The notes under the pieces: model-generated
The model's input: only the letters and a program-made list of their open reading frames with translations
Databases searched by the model: none
What the model was told of the DNA's origin: nothing
Made by a program: the position numbers and the translations under genes
Assembly (NCBI RefSeq): GCF_007004545.3
Contig: NZ_CP045503.2
Location: 1,458,501-1,522,500, forward strand
DNA length: 64,000 bases
Origin: Shewanella eurypsychrophilus
GTDB taxonomy: Bacteria; Pseudomonadota; Gammaproteobacteria; Enterobacterales; Shewanellaceae
Direction of reading: 5' to 3'
In this document: positions 47,387-56,868 of the stretch, piece by piece
Layout of the letters: every line of letters starts with the position of its first letter
How positions within the stretch are numbered: position 1 is the stretch's first letter

Positions 47387-47988
47387 TAGATAATCATACC
47401 TTTTTGCTTCATGGCACTGATCAACAGTTTCATTGCCTTGCCTCTATGGCTCAATCGGTTTTTCTCTTCGCTATCGAGTTCAGCCGCCGAGCAATTATGT
47501 TCATTGGGGATAAAAATAGGATCGTAACCGTGGCCATTATCCCCGGTGGCACTAAAGGCTATTTTACCATCCCAAGATGCTTGTGCAATGATAGGTGTTG
47601 GATCTTTAGCATGACGCATATAGACCAAAATACACTGAAAGCGAGCCGTTCTACCCTCTGAATGAGGCTTCAAGGTATTTAACAACTTTATGTAGTTATC
47701 TTTTTCACCGGCATTTTCACCTCCGTAACGAGCTGAGTAGATACCAGGAGCCCCCTCAAGAAGATCCACTTCTAAACCTGAATCATCTGCGATCGCAGCA
47801 AGACCAGTCACTTCAGCAGCATGACGGGCTTTAATAATGGCATTTTCGACAAAGGTAGTCCCAGTCTCAGGGACTTCTTCTACATTGAACTGGCTCTGAG
47901 GAAGCACTTCGACGCTGTATTGTGAGAAAATTTCTGAAAACTCTTTGAGTTTGCCTTTATTGCCACTGGCGAGCACGAACTTATCCAT
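47386..47988 (-). CDS. rdgB: dITP/XTP pyrophosphatase (RdgB/HAM1)
   Basis: 200 residues. SGNKGKLKEF at the start, TFVENAIIKARHAAEVTG, ADDSGLEVD and the GAPGIYSARYGGE loop are HAM1 signatures; the C-terminal LSHRGKAMK binds substrate. It removes dITP and dXTP, keeping deaminated purines out of DNA. The stop codon overlaps the ATG of the duplicated hemW leader. Confidence 0.96.
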   Translation of the reverse strand: MDKFVLASGNKGKLKEFSEIFSQYSVEVLPQSQFNVEEVPETGTTFVENAIIKARHAAEVTGLAAIADDSGLEVDLLEGAPGIYSARYGGENAGEKDNYIKLLNTLKPHSEGRTARFQCILVYMRHAKDPTPIIAQASWDGKIAFSATGDNGHGYDPIFIPNEHNCSAAELDSEEKNRLSHRGKAMKLLISAMKQKGMII

Positions 47989-48153
47989 GGGAGAACCTTT
48001 GAGATCTGTATTTGATTATTGGCCGCAATGATAACGAAGCAGGAGGGGAAACGGTAGCAGAGATTGAAGCATTTTTTATATGGAAGAAGGGAGAGAAAGC
48101 CAGTGAATTGATATCCTGGCTCTTGTTGTCTTAATAGGCTTTAAGTCTATTTG

Positions 48154-48588
48154 TTACTCAACATAGAACTTTTGTTTAAACTTCAATTGAATATTGAGTT
48201 TGTTACTATATTTGATAGCGAGTTTGAAGTTGATCTCTTGATCATCTCGGTAAGGAACTTCGGCAACATAATAAATAGCTTTGCCTTCGCGGATCTCTCT
48301 AAACTTAAGGCTAATTCTGGCGTCGAGCAGATTGTTGGCTATACCTGAAATCTCTACCGCGACAGGTGGGTTCCCTTCTTGGCTAGTATCAAGCACCGAC
48401 ACATTGATAATACCTGTGTAACTACTGCGCTTGATCCCATAAGATTTAGCGATGCTGGGAGTTAAGAAAGTACTGCCTAGGGCTACGTAGTGTATATCGA
48501 AATTACCTACTTTTTGTTTTTGCTCTGCCGACACGTTGCCAACGAAGGCAAGGGTGAGAAAAAGTACAGATATAATTGCTCTAAACAT
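48154..48588 (-). CDS. DUF4426 periplasmic protein
   Basis: 144 residues with a signal peptide of about 21 residues (ending NVSA) and a small beta-rich domain starting FDIHYVALGSTFLTPSIAKSYGI. It matches DUF4426, found in gammaproteobacteria next to the yggT/yggU and rdgB/hemW genes; function unknown. It lies 165 bp upstream of rdgB on the same strand. Confidence 0.82.
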   Translation of the reverse strand: MFRAIISVLFLTLAFVGNVSAEQKQKVGNFDIHYVALGSTFLTPSIAKSYGIKRSSYTGIINVSVLDTSQEGNPPVAVEISGIANNLLDARISLKFREIREGKAIYYVAEVPYRDDQEINFKLAIKYSNKLNIQLKFKQKFYVE

Positions 48589-48739
48589 GACGCTGCTCCT
48601 GCTGTAAAAATAAATTAATACTCATAACTGCTGATGATAATCATATATTTGAGTATAGGTGCTTAGCCCATGACTCGCTTCAAACGATTTATCAACTTAC
48701 AAAATTAACTGGGTGAAAATATCGTTCTATTAGGGGAGT

Positions 48740-49045
48740 TTAACTGCTTGTGCCATCGAGTAGAACTGCTATCTGTTCTGGGATCACTCTAGGCGAGATG
48801 ACCTCTACCTGTTTATGTCGGCCTAGCTCTCCCTTTAAGATCCTTATGTCTCCCTTAGGTACTTTAAATGCCTTTGAGAGAAACTTTGTCAGGTGAGCAT
48901 TAGCTTTTCCATCCACTGGTGGCGCCGTGATGGCTATCTTTAGCTCTTCACCATGGATTCCGACGATCTGGTCTCGGCTAGACTTAGGTTGGATATAGAG
49001 GTTTAGCAGCAGGTTGTCCTGCTGCATAGATACCGGTTGGATCAT
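48740..49045 (-). CDS. yggU: YggU/DUF167 protein
   Basis: 101 residues. DUF167 core [35 protein letters not shown] and [14 protein letters not shown]. It is a small alpha/beta protein of unknown function. It starts 3 bp after the yggT stop, so the two are cotranscribed. A Met at codon 7 is an alternative start. Confidence 0.93.
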   Translation of the reverse strand: MIQPVSMQQDNLLLNLYIQPKSSRDQIVGIHGEELKIAITAPPVDGKANAHLTKFLSKAFKVPKGDIRILKGELGRHKQVEVISPRVIPEQIAVLLDGTSS

Positions 49046-49048
49046 AGG

Positions 49049-49597
49049 TTAGACATTCGCCCAAAATGGAATGTACTGAGCTAATAGAATATTGACGAAA
49101 TTTAGGATAATCATCATCACCAGTAGAGACAGATCCAGACCACCCATTGATGGCAACATACGGCGGATCGGCGATAGAAGAGGTTCGGTTAATTGGCCCA
49201 TCACCATTTCAATGGGATTATGACCTTGGCTGACCCAGCTTAGGATTGCGCGGATGATCAACATCCAGAATAGCAGCACACCCGCTTGTTTAAACACCGA
49301 AACGACAGCAATTAACAAGATTGTCATGATATTGATGCTGGCACCAGCAATCAGGCTCAATATAACAAATTTGGCGATAACCACCATGAGTGCCAATAGC
49401 ACAGATGCTGTATCGAAGCCGCCTAACGAGGGCAAAACACGGCGTAAAGGAGCTACAATAGGATGAGTCGCTTTGACGATAAACTGACTAAATGGATTGT
49501 AAAAATCGGCTTTAGCCAACTGAAGCCATATCCGTATAATGACAACCATAAGGTATAAGTCGAAAATTGTGCTAACTAAAAAACTGAGTGCATTCAT
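49049..49597 (-). CDS. yggT: YggT-family membrane protein
   Basis: 182 residues made of two tandem YggT units, each with the signature NPFSQFIVKATHPIVAPLRRVLPSLGG (first) and EMVMGQLTEPLLSPIRRMLPSMGG (second). Four to five transmembrane helices. Members have roles in osmotic stress or division-plane organisation. Upstream of yggU; 70 bp downstream of proC. Confidence 0.93.
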   Translation of the reverse strand: MNALSFLVSTIFDLYLMVVIIRIWLQLAKADFYNPFSQFIVKATHPIVAPLRRVLPSLGGFDTASVLLALMVVIAKFVILSLIAGASINIMTILLIAVVSVFKQAGVLLFWMLIIRAILSWVSQGHNPIEMVMGQLTEPLLSPIRRMLPSMGGLDLSLLVMMIILNFVNILLAQYIPFWANV

Positions 49598-49667
49598 TGG
49601 TGTTCTCTATTTAATTTTAAATCGAAAATCTTAATGGGTCTGGGTCTATACCTCGTATAGTACAGAA

Positions 49668-50486
49668 TTAATATTGTTTAGCCATTTCCTGGGCTCTGGC
49701 GACACAATCATCCATGGCTTGTTTAACTATGCCCCTAATGTTACCAGCCTCAAGTGCTGCAACAGCTTGAGCTGTAGTACCACCTTTAGAGGTTACATTT
49801 GCTCTAAGCTGTGCGGTGCTCAGTTCTGGGTTTTGTTTTACCATCTGCGCTGCACCTAAAGCCGCTTGTTGAACCAGTTGTCTGGCTTTAAGCTCATCCA
49901 TGCCTGATGCTTTAGCATTATCTATCATGGCCTCCATAAACAGGAAGAAATAAGCCGGTGAGCTACCCGCTAAGGCAATCACTTGATCGAGTTCTGATTC
50001 ATGCTCGACCCAAACCACCTCGCCACCACTTAACATCAGTTGTTCACAGATTGATTTCTGTTCTGACGAAATCTCATCTCCGGCGTAAAGGCCTGTCATA
50101 CCCACACCAATTTGAGTTGGGGTATTGGGCATAGTACGAATAAGTTTTATCTCTTGTCCAAAGTAATCTCTGTATCGCTTAGCGGGTATGCCAGCAGCGA
50201 TAGTGATAATAAGCTTATCAGAAAGATCTAGACTGGCTAATTGTTCACAGACATCTTGCATAAAATGAGGTTTAACACTCAGTATGATGACATCAGCTTC
50301 TTTAGCCGCTGCTAAGTTATCATGTGAGGTGGTGATCTTGAGCGTTTGTTGTAACGCTTCAAGCTTAGGCGCACTTGGATTGGTGGCGTGGATCAATGTG
50401 GCTGGGTAGCCATTACTAACCAGTCCAGTGGTGATACTGCGAGTCATGTTGCCCGCGCCAATAAAGCATAATTTTTTTTCAGCCAT
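49668..50486 (-). CDS. proC: Pyrroline-5-carboxylate reductase
   Basis: 272 residues. Rossmann N-terminus CFIGAGNMTRSIT, VILSVKPHFMQDV, the RTMPNTPTQIGVGMTGLYAG block, and the C-terminal catalytic region LAGSSPAYFFLFMEAM and VTSKGGTTAQAVAALE. It makes L-proline from pyrroline-5-carboxylate with NAD(P)H. Follows yggS in the minus-strand set. Confidence 0.97.
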   Translation of the reverse strand: MAEKKLCFIGAGNMTRSITTGLVSNGYPATLIHATNPSAPKLEALQQTLKITTSHDNLAAAKEADVIILSVKPHFMQDVCEQLASLDLSDKLIITIAAGIPAKRYRDYFGQEIKLIRTMPNTPTQIGVGMTGLYAGDEISSEQKSICEQLMLSGGEVVWVEHESELDQVIALAGSSPAYFFLFMEAMIDNAKASGMDELKARQLVQQAALGAAQMVKQNPELSTAQLRANVTSKGGTTAQAVAALEAGNIRGIVKQAMDDCVARAQEMAKQY

Positions 50487-50625
50487 GATACTTCTCTATA
50501 CATCAGCCTCTATCTTACTGAGGCCGTTATTTCAGGTGACAAAAATATTGCCGTAAATTAGTCATCAGTCAGTGATGACTAATATTTGGGTTTATTACGA
50601 TTAAAACAAGGCTAATCGCGATAAG

Positions 50626-51321
50626 TTAACGCTTTTCTCTTTCTCCGAAAATGGCGCTACCAATTCTAACCATTGTTGAACCTTGCTCTATGGCTTGCTC
50701 TAAATCATTACTCATTCCCATGGAAAGCGTGTCCACTTGCGGGTAAAGCGATTGTAGCTCTTGGTATAAGGCCTGTAGTCGTTGAAACTCATCTTTTTGT
50801 AACTGCTTATCAGAAGTTGCCGTTGGAATTGCCATTAGGCCTCTGAGGACTAGCTTTGGCATTTGAACGACTTTATCAGCTAGTTCAAATAGCTGAGCTG
50901 GCGTCGCTCCTGACTTGCTGTCTTCACCACTGATATTAATCTGAATACAGATATTGAGTGGTGCCATCTCTTGTGGACGTTGCTCATTGAGTCTTGCAGC
51001 GATCTTCTCACGCGATACTGTGTGTATCCAATCGAAATGCGCTGCAATGACTTTGGTCTTATTTGATTGCAAAGGACCAATAAAATGCCACTCAATGTCT
51101 GGACAAGTCGGTGTAAGGGCTTTGACCTTAGATTCACCCTCTTGAACATAGTTTTCACCAAATCGTCTTTGTCCGGCTGCATATGCGGCCAAAATATCGG
51201 AATTTGGTTTAGTTTTACTCACGGCGAGTAATTGAATTTCATCGGTATTTCGTGACGAAATTTGTGCCGCTTGTTCGATTCGATGCTGGGCGTTAGCCAG
51301 TCTGTCTGCTATTGTTGTCAT
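50626..51321 (-). CDS. yggS: PLP homeostasis protein YggS
   Basis: 231 residues from ATG 51321 (MTTIADRL). The PLP lysine is in LLAVSKTKPNSDI, RRFGENYVQEG follows, and WHFIGPLQSNK and LSMGMSNDLEQAIEQGSTMVRIGSAIFG are hallmarks. It is a cytoplasmic PLP-binding protein that balances B6 vitamers and amino acids. Its start is only 36 bp from the divergent pilT start, so the two promoters must overlap neighbouring coding sequence. Confidence 0.96.
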   Translation of the reverse strand: MTTIADRLANAQHRIEQAAQISSRNTDEIQLLAVSKTKPNSDILAAYAAGQRRFGENYVQEGESKVKALTPTCPDIEWHFIGPLQSNKTKVIAAHFDWIHTVSREKIAARLNEQRPQEMAPLNICIQINISGEDSKSGATPAQLFELADKVVQMPKLVLRGLMAIPTATSDKQLQKDEFQRLQALYQELQSLYPQVDTLSMGMSNDLEQAIEQGSTMVRIGSAIFGEREKR

Positions 51322-51357
51322 GATGTAAGTTTTTTGATTGAATGGATATCCCATACT

Positions 51358-52395
51358 ATGGAAATCACAGAGTTACTTGCTTTTAGTGTAAAACACAAAG
51401 CGTCAGATCTACACCTTTCAGCAGGCGTTTCGCCTATGATACGTGTAGATGGCGATGTCAGAAAGATCAATTTACCCGCTTTAGATCATCAAGGGGTGCA
51501 TGGACTCGTCTATGACATCATGAATGACAAGCAGCGTAAAGATTATGAAGAACATTTAGAGATAGATTTTTCCTTCGAAGTCCCTAATCTAGCGCGCTTT
51601 CGTGTCAATGCCTTCAATCAGGCGCGAGGAGCTGCGGCAGTATTTCGAACCATTCCCAGTGATATCTTGAGCCTAGAGCAACTAGGTGCTCCGGAGATTT
51701 TTAAGAAAATTTCCAGCTTCCCGCGTGGCCTTGTCCTTGTTACTGGTCCGACTGGCTCGGGTAAGAGTACCACTTTAGCGGCGATGGTCGATTATATTAA
51801 TGAAAGTCGCCATGAGCATATCCTTACCATTGAGGACCCAATAGAATTTGTCCACCAGAGTAAACAGTGTCTGGTTAACCAGCGTGAAGTGCACCGTCAT
51901 ACTCACAGCTTTAATGCTGCACTGAGAAGTGCACTGCGTGAAGATCCAGATGTGATTTTGGTCGGTGAGATGCGTGACCTAGAGACAATACGTTTAGCGA
52001 TGACGGCGGCTGAAACTGGTCACTTAGTTTTCGGTACACTGCACACCACCTCAGCGGCTAAAACCATCGACCGTGTGGTTGATGTATTCCCTGAAGGTGA
52101 GAAGGGCATGGTCAGAACCATGCTGTCAGAATCTCTGCAGGCGGTTATTTCACAAACCTTGATAAAGAAAGTGGGTGGCGGACGAGTTGCGGCGCATGAG
52201 ATCATGATGGGAACACCTGCCATTCGAAACTTAATTCGTGAGGATAAAGTGGCGCAGATGTATTCAGCGATTCAGACGGGGATGTCACATGGTATGCAGA
52301 CGTTAGATCAATGCCTGCAAAACTTGGTGAATCGCGGTCAGATAAGTCGTGAAGATGCGCAGCACAAGAGTGCAAATAAGCAGACACAATTTTAA
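51358..52395 (+). CDS. pilT: Type IV pilus retraction ATPase PilT
   Basis: 345 residues from ATG 51358. N-terminal PAS-like domain with KASDLHLSAG, Walker A GPTGSGKSTT near 130, Asp box TIEDPIEFVH, Walker B LREDPDVILVGEMRD, His box AETGHLVFGTLHTTSA, and the C-terminal AIRNLIRE motif needed for retraction. This hexameric motor depolymerises the pilus at the inner-membrane base. It is followed after 23 bp by pilU, and works with the minor pilins and PilY1 encoded at 10-16 kb. Confidence 0.96.
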   Translation: MEITELLAFSVKHKASDLHLSAGVSPMIRVDGDVRKINLPALDHQGVHGLVYDIMNDKQRKDYEEHLEIDFSFEVPNLARFRVNAFNQARGAAAVFRTIPSDILSLEQLGAPEIFKKISSFPRGLVLVTGPTGSGKSTTLAAMVDYINESRHEHILTIEDPIEFVHQSKQCLVNQREVHRHTHSFNAALRSALREDPDVILVGEMRDLETIRLAMTAAETGHLVFGTLHTTSAAKTIDRVVDVFPEGEKGMVRTMLSESLQAVISQTLIKKVGGGRVAAHEIMMGTPAIRNLIREDKVAQMYSAIQTGMSHGMQTLDQCLQNLVNRGQISREDAQHKSANKQTQF

Positions 52396-52418
52396 TGATT
52401 AATCGTTAAGGCTTGATT

Positions 52419-53531
52419 ATGGATGTTCGTCCCTTTTTAAAAAACATGGTAGATCGTAAAGCATCAGATCTATTTATTACAGCCGGTTTTCCACCGAGTG
52501 CCAAAATTGATGGTGAGCTAAGAACTTTGAGTGAAACTTCATTTTCTCCGGCTCAGTCGCTCGATTTTGTCGAGTCTTTGATGAGCGATGAACAGAAAAA
52601 GGAGTTCCATGAGACTCGTGAATGTAACTTTGCATTCGCGCTCAATGATCTAGGCCGTTTTCGTGTCAGTGCATTCTGGCAGCGTGAGGCGTCAGGCTGT
52701 GTAATGCGCCGGATTGAGACTACAATTCCCGATGTCGATGACCTGAAGCTTCCTCCAATCCTTAAAGACTTGGTGATGAGTAAACGTGGTTTGATCATCA
52801 TGGTTGGGGGAACTGGTACGGGTAAGTCTACCTCTTTGGCTTCCTTGGTGGGCTATAGAAATGCTAATTCCCGTGGTCACATTCTGACGATAGAGGACCC
52901 AGTCGAATTTGTGCATGATCACCGTAAAAGTATTGTCACACAGCGTGAAGTGGGGATTGATACTGAGTCTTTCGATGCTGCACTTAAGAGTTCACTGCGT
53001 CAAGCACCAGATGTGATCTTAATTGGTGAGATCCGTACTCAGGAAACCATGGAGTTTGCCTTGGCTTTCGCCGAAACGGGGCATCTTTGTATGGCAACCT
53101 TACACGCCAATAACGCTAACCAAGCGTTAGATCGGATCATGAATTTGGTTCCTGTCAGTAAGCATCAGCAGTTATTGTTTGACCTATCGCTGAACTTAAG
53201 AGGCATTGTTGCTCAGCAACTTGTGCCAACGGCTGATGGCAAGGGACGACGCGCAGCTATTGAGATCCTGATCAATACGCCGCGGGTAAGTAGCTTGATT
53301 GCAAAAAATGAGCTGCATTCACTTAAAGAAACCATGGCTAAGTCTAATGAGCAGGGAATGCAAACTTTCGATCAGGCTTTACTTAATCTCTACGTCGAAG
53401 GTGAGATTAGTTATGCTGATGCCTTGCACCACGCCGATTCCCCTAACGATTTAAGATTGATGATTAAGCTGCAGAACTCAGAGCAAACGGGGTCTGGCTT
53501 TATGGAAGGGGTGACGCTAGATTTAGACTAG
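52419..53531 (+). CDS. pilU: Type IV pilus retraction ATPase PilU
   Basis: 370 residues from ATG 52419 (a TTG at 52413 would add two residues). KASDLFITAGFPPSAKIDGELR, Walker A GGTGTGKSTS, TIEDPVEFVHDH, Walker B LRQAPDVILIGEIRTQE, and HLCMATLHANNANQ. It is a PilT paralogue that aids PilT-dependent retraction under load. In operon with pilT. Confidence 0.95.
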   Translation: MDVRPFLKNMVDRKASDLFITAGFPPSAKIDGELRTLSETSFSPAQSLDFVESLMSDEQKKEFHETRECNFAFALNDLGRFRVSAFWQREASGCVMRRIETTIPDVDDLKLPPILKDLVMSKRGLIIMVGGTGTGKSTSLASLVGYRNANSRGHILTIEDPVEFVHDHRKSIVTQREVGIDTESFDAALKSSLRQAPDVILIGEIRTQETMEFALAFAETGHLCMATLHANNANQALDRIMNLVPVSKHQQLLFDLSLNLRGIVAQQLVPTADGKGRRAAIEILINTPRVSSLIAKNELHSLKETMAKSNEQGMQTFDQALLNLYVEGEISYADALHHADSPNDLRLMIKLQNSEQTGSGFMEGVTLDLD

Positions 53532-53698
53532 TGACATCGGTATTCGACAAGTCATCTAGCTAAATCTACCTACTTGAAGATCAACAAGGCCAGAGTATCT
53601 TTCTCTGGCTATTAATTTTATTGAATATGAGTTCGCAAAATTAGCATTCTCTGATTAAACTTGGGGAATAGTTTTCATGTCAAGGACATAGGAGTGTT

Positions 53699-54802
53699 AT
53701 GACAGTGCTAAAACGATTGATGGTAGTGTGTTTATGTATCGGGGTTTCATTTTCGTCGAATGCGGTGAAAGTGACCGATGAGCTGGATCTTGGTGGAGCC
53801 GTTCGCGTTAACTATGGCTGGAAGGATTACGCCGATGATTCTAAGCTGGAGTTCGAACTGTTTCGAGTGGATGTAAACTATCAAGATGATGGTCTATTTG
53901 CGTCGGCTCAGTATCGATGGTATCAAGATATGGATGTTATTCATCATGCTTATGCGGGATACAGCTTCAATGAAGAACAGAGTATTCAGGTTGGTGTGAC
54001 TCAGGTTCCTTTTGGTTTGCTTCCCTATGGTGCTCACTCATTCTGGTTTAGCGCTAATTATTATCTTGGCTTTGAAGATGATTATGATGCAGGGATCCAT
54101 TGGAAACATGACAGTGATAACTGGCGTTTCGATCTGGCCTATTTTTTTAATGATGAATACGGCGATGGTGCAAGGTATGACAGATATTCATTCGATGTCG
54201 CGACTACCGATGACTCTCCCTATGAAGAAGCGGGTCAGTTAAATGCGCGTGTTGAAGGCAAGTTTGGCAGTGGAGATATCAAGCATAAACTCGGTGCTTC
54301 GCTGCAATATTCTGAGCTAGATTATATAGGCACGGCAAATACCCAAGCTGAGGGTAAAGATACTGATGGATATGCGGCATCAGTGCATTGGCAACTCGAC
54401 TGGTCACAGTGGCAAGGGCAGTTCCAGTATATGTACTATGACTATGATATGCCAAACAGTGAACGTGTAGCACTGTCAGCGTTCGCCTTTCCCTTTGAGA
54501 TAGCATCTTCTGCAGATGTACTCACATTAAACGTCTCTCGTAGTATGGATGTAGAGTGGGGGCCAATCACTAACCTTAATTGTTATAATGATTTCAGTCA
54601 GGTACTGGTTTCTGGCGAAGGGTTAGAAGATTCGATTCAGAATGTTACTGGCTGTGCGATTACCGCGGGTAAGTTTTATTCTTATGTAGATTGGATTGCC
54701 GGCAACAATATGTGGTTCATCAATGGACCTGGAGTGGGGATTTCGAATGGCCCAACTGAGTGGAGCTCACGCTTGAACATTAATATTGGACTCTACTTTT
54801 AA
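53699..54802 (+). CDS. Outer-membrane porin-like beta-barrel protein
   Basis: 367 residues. Signal peptide about 1-23, ending near SNAVK. The rest alternates aromatic and polar residues as in barrel strands (e.g. LFASAQYRWYQDMD, WQGQFQYMYYDYDM) and ends in a C-terminal Phe (INIGLYF). The early QVGVTQVPFGLLPYG segment resembles OprP/OprO-like and related porins. Two Cys near residues 300-320 may form a loop disulfide. Substrate unknown. Followed by a strong terminator; 167 bp after pilU. Confidence 0.75.
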   Translation: MTVLKRLMVVCLCIGVSFSSNAVKVTDELDLGGAVRVNYGWKDYADDSKLEFELFRVDVNYQDDGLFASAQYRWYQDMDVIHHAYAGYSFNEEQSIQVGVTQVPFGLLPYGAHSFWFSANYYLGFEDDYDAGIHWKHDSDNWRFDLAYFFNDEYGDGARYDRYSFDVATTDDSPYEEAGQLNARVEGKFGSGDIKHKLGASLQYSELDYIGTANTQAEGKDTDGYAASVHWQLDWSQWQGQFQYMYYDYDMPNSERVALSAFAFPFEIASSADVLTLNVSRSMDVEWGPITNLNCYNDFSQVLVSGEGLEDSIQNVTGCAITAGKFYSYVDWIAGNNMWFINGPGVGISNGPTEWSSRLNINIGLYF

Positions 54803-54857
54803 ATTCCTAACATCTAGGCTTTGAATCATAACTTTTGAGTGAAAGCTTTTGAAAAAT

Positions 54858-54891
54858 ACGGCCAGTGAAGATAACTTCACTGGCCGTTTTT
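54858..54891 (+). terminator. Terminator after the porin-like gene
   Basis: 12-bp stem ACGGCCAGTGAA / TTCACTGGCCGT with a T run. Confidence 0.9.
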
Positions 54892-54910
54892 ATGATTTTA
54901 TTAGCCTAAG

Positions 54911-55229
54911 TTATACCAGTTGCATTAAAAGTTTGACCATTCAGCGGGAGTTAAAAGCCCTGTAGGCGAGGCGGGGGATTGAAGCTAATAGTTATTCTCG
55001 GCTCTGGCATCCTGCTTCGCCCTACCTTCTGCATCCATGCAGTCGTATATCGAAAGCCCACAACGAAGTTTAAAGGGCTTTGAAAGCCGCACTACGTGAG
55101 CGTCTCAGGCTTCCCACTTCTGCTTTGCACTGGCTTCAAAGGGAATCACCATTTATTCACCAATGCGCCTTGAATTGAAAAGCCTGAGTCGTTCTGAATT
55201 GGTCAAATACTTAGTGCAATTGGTATTAA
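54911..55229. mobile_element. MITE-like repeat element, copy 2 (inverted)
   Basis: 319 bp with imperfect terminal inverted repeats (TTATACCAGTTGCATTAAAA at the left, TTAATACCAATTGCACTAAG on the opposite strand at the right). Read in reverse it aligns with 43791-44062 over its length and has about 40 extra bp inside. No coding capacity. Confidence 0.8.
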
Positions 55230-55230
55230 G

Positions 55231-55653
55231 CTAGTCATACATATTTTCGAAGAAACTTTCGATGATCAACACTGCTGACATCGCATCGACTTGCCCCTTC
55301 GTTAATGCCTTATAGCCACCATGTTCAAATAGTCTGGCTTTAGCGTCTGCCGTTGTTAGCCGCTCATCTTGAGTCGCTATTTTTACCCCAAACCTACCAT
55401 TGATGCGATTGGCAAACTTTTTAGCTCTTTGGGTTATCTCTTGTTCTGTGCCATCCATATTCAGTGGCAGTCCTACTACCACTATATTGGGTTGCCACTC
55501 TTCGATCAGCATGCCAATTTCTTCCCACTTAGGAATACCGTCAGTAGCCTTGACTGAACCGATTGGATTGGCGCTGCCTGTAAGAGATTGACCAATAGCG
55601 ACACCGATGCTTTTTGTGCCGTAATCAAAACCTAAAACTGTAATTGAGCTCAT
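55231..55653 (-). CDS. ruvX: Holliday junction resolvase-like / 16S pre-rRNA nuclease YqgF
   Basis: 140 residues from ATG 55653 (an upstream frame extension of 16 residues is unlikely). RNase H fold: [14 protein letters not shown] (catalytic Asp), [25 protein letters not shown] (Glu) and the final [16 protein letters not shown] (Asp). It completes 16S rRNA 5'-end processing. Downstream of yqgE as in E. coli. Confidence 0.95.
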   Translation of the reverse strand: MSSITVLGFDYGTKSIGVAIGQSLTGSANPIGSVKATDGIPKWEEIGMLIEEWQPNIVVVGLPLNMDGTEQEITQRAKKFANRINGRFGVKIATQDERLTTADAKARLFEHGGYKALTKGQVDAMSAVLIIESFFENMYD

Positions 55654-55755
55654 TGAATCAATATATCCTGTATATTTTTCGTTCGGGGGGATTCTTACCA
55701 TGTCACTTTTTTGAAAAAAGCAGGCTCAACCAAGCTCTAAAAGAGATCATTAGCG

Positions 55756-56316
55756 CTATGCATGACCCGATTGATTAGAGAGCTGCCATATGTCGAAGCC
55801 TAAGGATTCAGTGGCTTTTTGCCAGCGTTCTTCATGCTCAATATCAAAGATTAACTCATGAGTTGCGGGGATTAAAAGCCAGGTATTATCAGCAATCTCT
55901 TGCTCTAGCTGATCTCGGCTCCAGCCAGCATAACCTAAAGCCACAATAAACTGCTCTGGCGCTTCTTTGCTACCCAGTGCAGATAAAACGTCTCTGGACG
56001 TGGTTAGCATCAACTTGTCAGTGAGAGACTGACTATTACTCCAACTATCTTGTGGAGTATGTAGCACAAAACCTCGTTCTTGATTTACCGGCCCACCAAT
56101 AAGCACCCTTGCATTGACTGAAGTAACAAGATCCGGTTCATTATCAAGTTCCATTTGCTGCAATAGCTCATTGACCTCTATGCCAATAGGCCTATTAATC
56201 ATGATCCCCATTGCGCCTTTCTCGTCATGCTCGCAAAGATAGATGACTGAACGCTCAAAAAACGTATCCTTAAGCGAGGGCATGGCAATTAAAAAGTGGT
56301 TCTGTAGACTTTCCAT
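55756..56316 (-). CDS. yqgE: YqgE/AlgH (UPF0301) protein
   Basis: 186 residues from ATG 56316 (a TTG at 56331 would add five). UPF0301 signature: [38 protein letters not shown], then [15 protein letters not shown] and [16 protein letters not shown]. Function is not settled. Upstream of ruvX. Confidence 0.95.
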   Translation of the reverse strand: MESLQNHFLIAMPSLKDTFFERSVIYLCEHDEKGAMGIMINRPIGIEVNELLQQMELDNEPDLVTSVNARVLIGGPVNQERGFVLHTPQDSWSNSQSLTDKLMLTTSRDVLSALGSKEAPEQFIVALGYAGWSRDQLEQEIADNTWLLIPATHELIFDIEHEERWQKATESLGFDIWQLSNQSGHA

Positions 56317-56380
56317 TAATGAGCTCCACAACTAGGAAATAGTGATAACTAAAAGGTTGAGTTAAACAGGTTAATATATT

Positions 56381-56710
56381 TTAACCGCCAGCTAACTTTA
56401 CTGTGTAGTTGAGTTTTTCCAGTAAAGTCTTTAACTGCTCTCTATTATCGGTTTGAACCTCAATATTGAACTCTTTTACCGTACCACCGCAGCCGCATTG
56501 TTTCTTTAATTTTTGGGCTAAGGCTTTCAGTTCTTTGTCTTTTAAGCCAAGTCCCTTGATGACAGAAACTCCTTTTCCTTTTCGGCCTTTACTGTCCTTA
56601 TGGATGCGTACTATGCCATCACCAGTAGGTACTTCTATGGTTTCAGCTTCTGGCGCGATACGTCCAACGTCTGTGCTGTAGACAAGGGAAACGTTTGAAT
56701 CTTTTCTCAT
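56381..56710 (-). CDS. yciH: SUI1-family translation factor YciH
   Basis: 109 residues from ATG 56710 (MRKDSNVSLVYSTDVGRI), which matches family length; a Met 14 codons earlier is possible. eIF1/SUI1 fold: VRIHKDSKGRKGKGVSVIKGL, LAQKLKKQCGCGGTVKE, and the end NYTVKLAGG. Bacterial members bind the 30S subunit and affect initiation fidelity. Single gene with 158 bp to the next. Confidence 0.92.
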   Translation of the reverse strand: MRKDSNVSLVYSTDVGRIAPEAETIEVPTGDGIVRIHKDSKGRKGKGVSVIKGLGLKDKELKALAQKLKKQCGCGGTVKEFNIEVQTDNREQLKTLLEKLNYTVKLAGG

Positions 56711-56868
56711 TGGGTGACTATCAAATAACTTTTGGTATTTAGAGTTTAACAAACTGGAAAATTTTATGGGAGCTTTATGAGTCTTGAGTGGGATTCAAAC
56801 AAGAAAGGCTACTTTGTTGTAGCCGATTGATTTTTTATGACAGGGACGTTCAACGCATTGGTTAGCAA

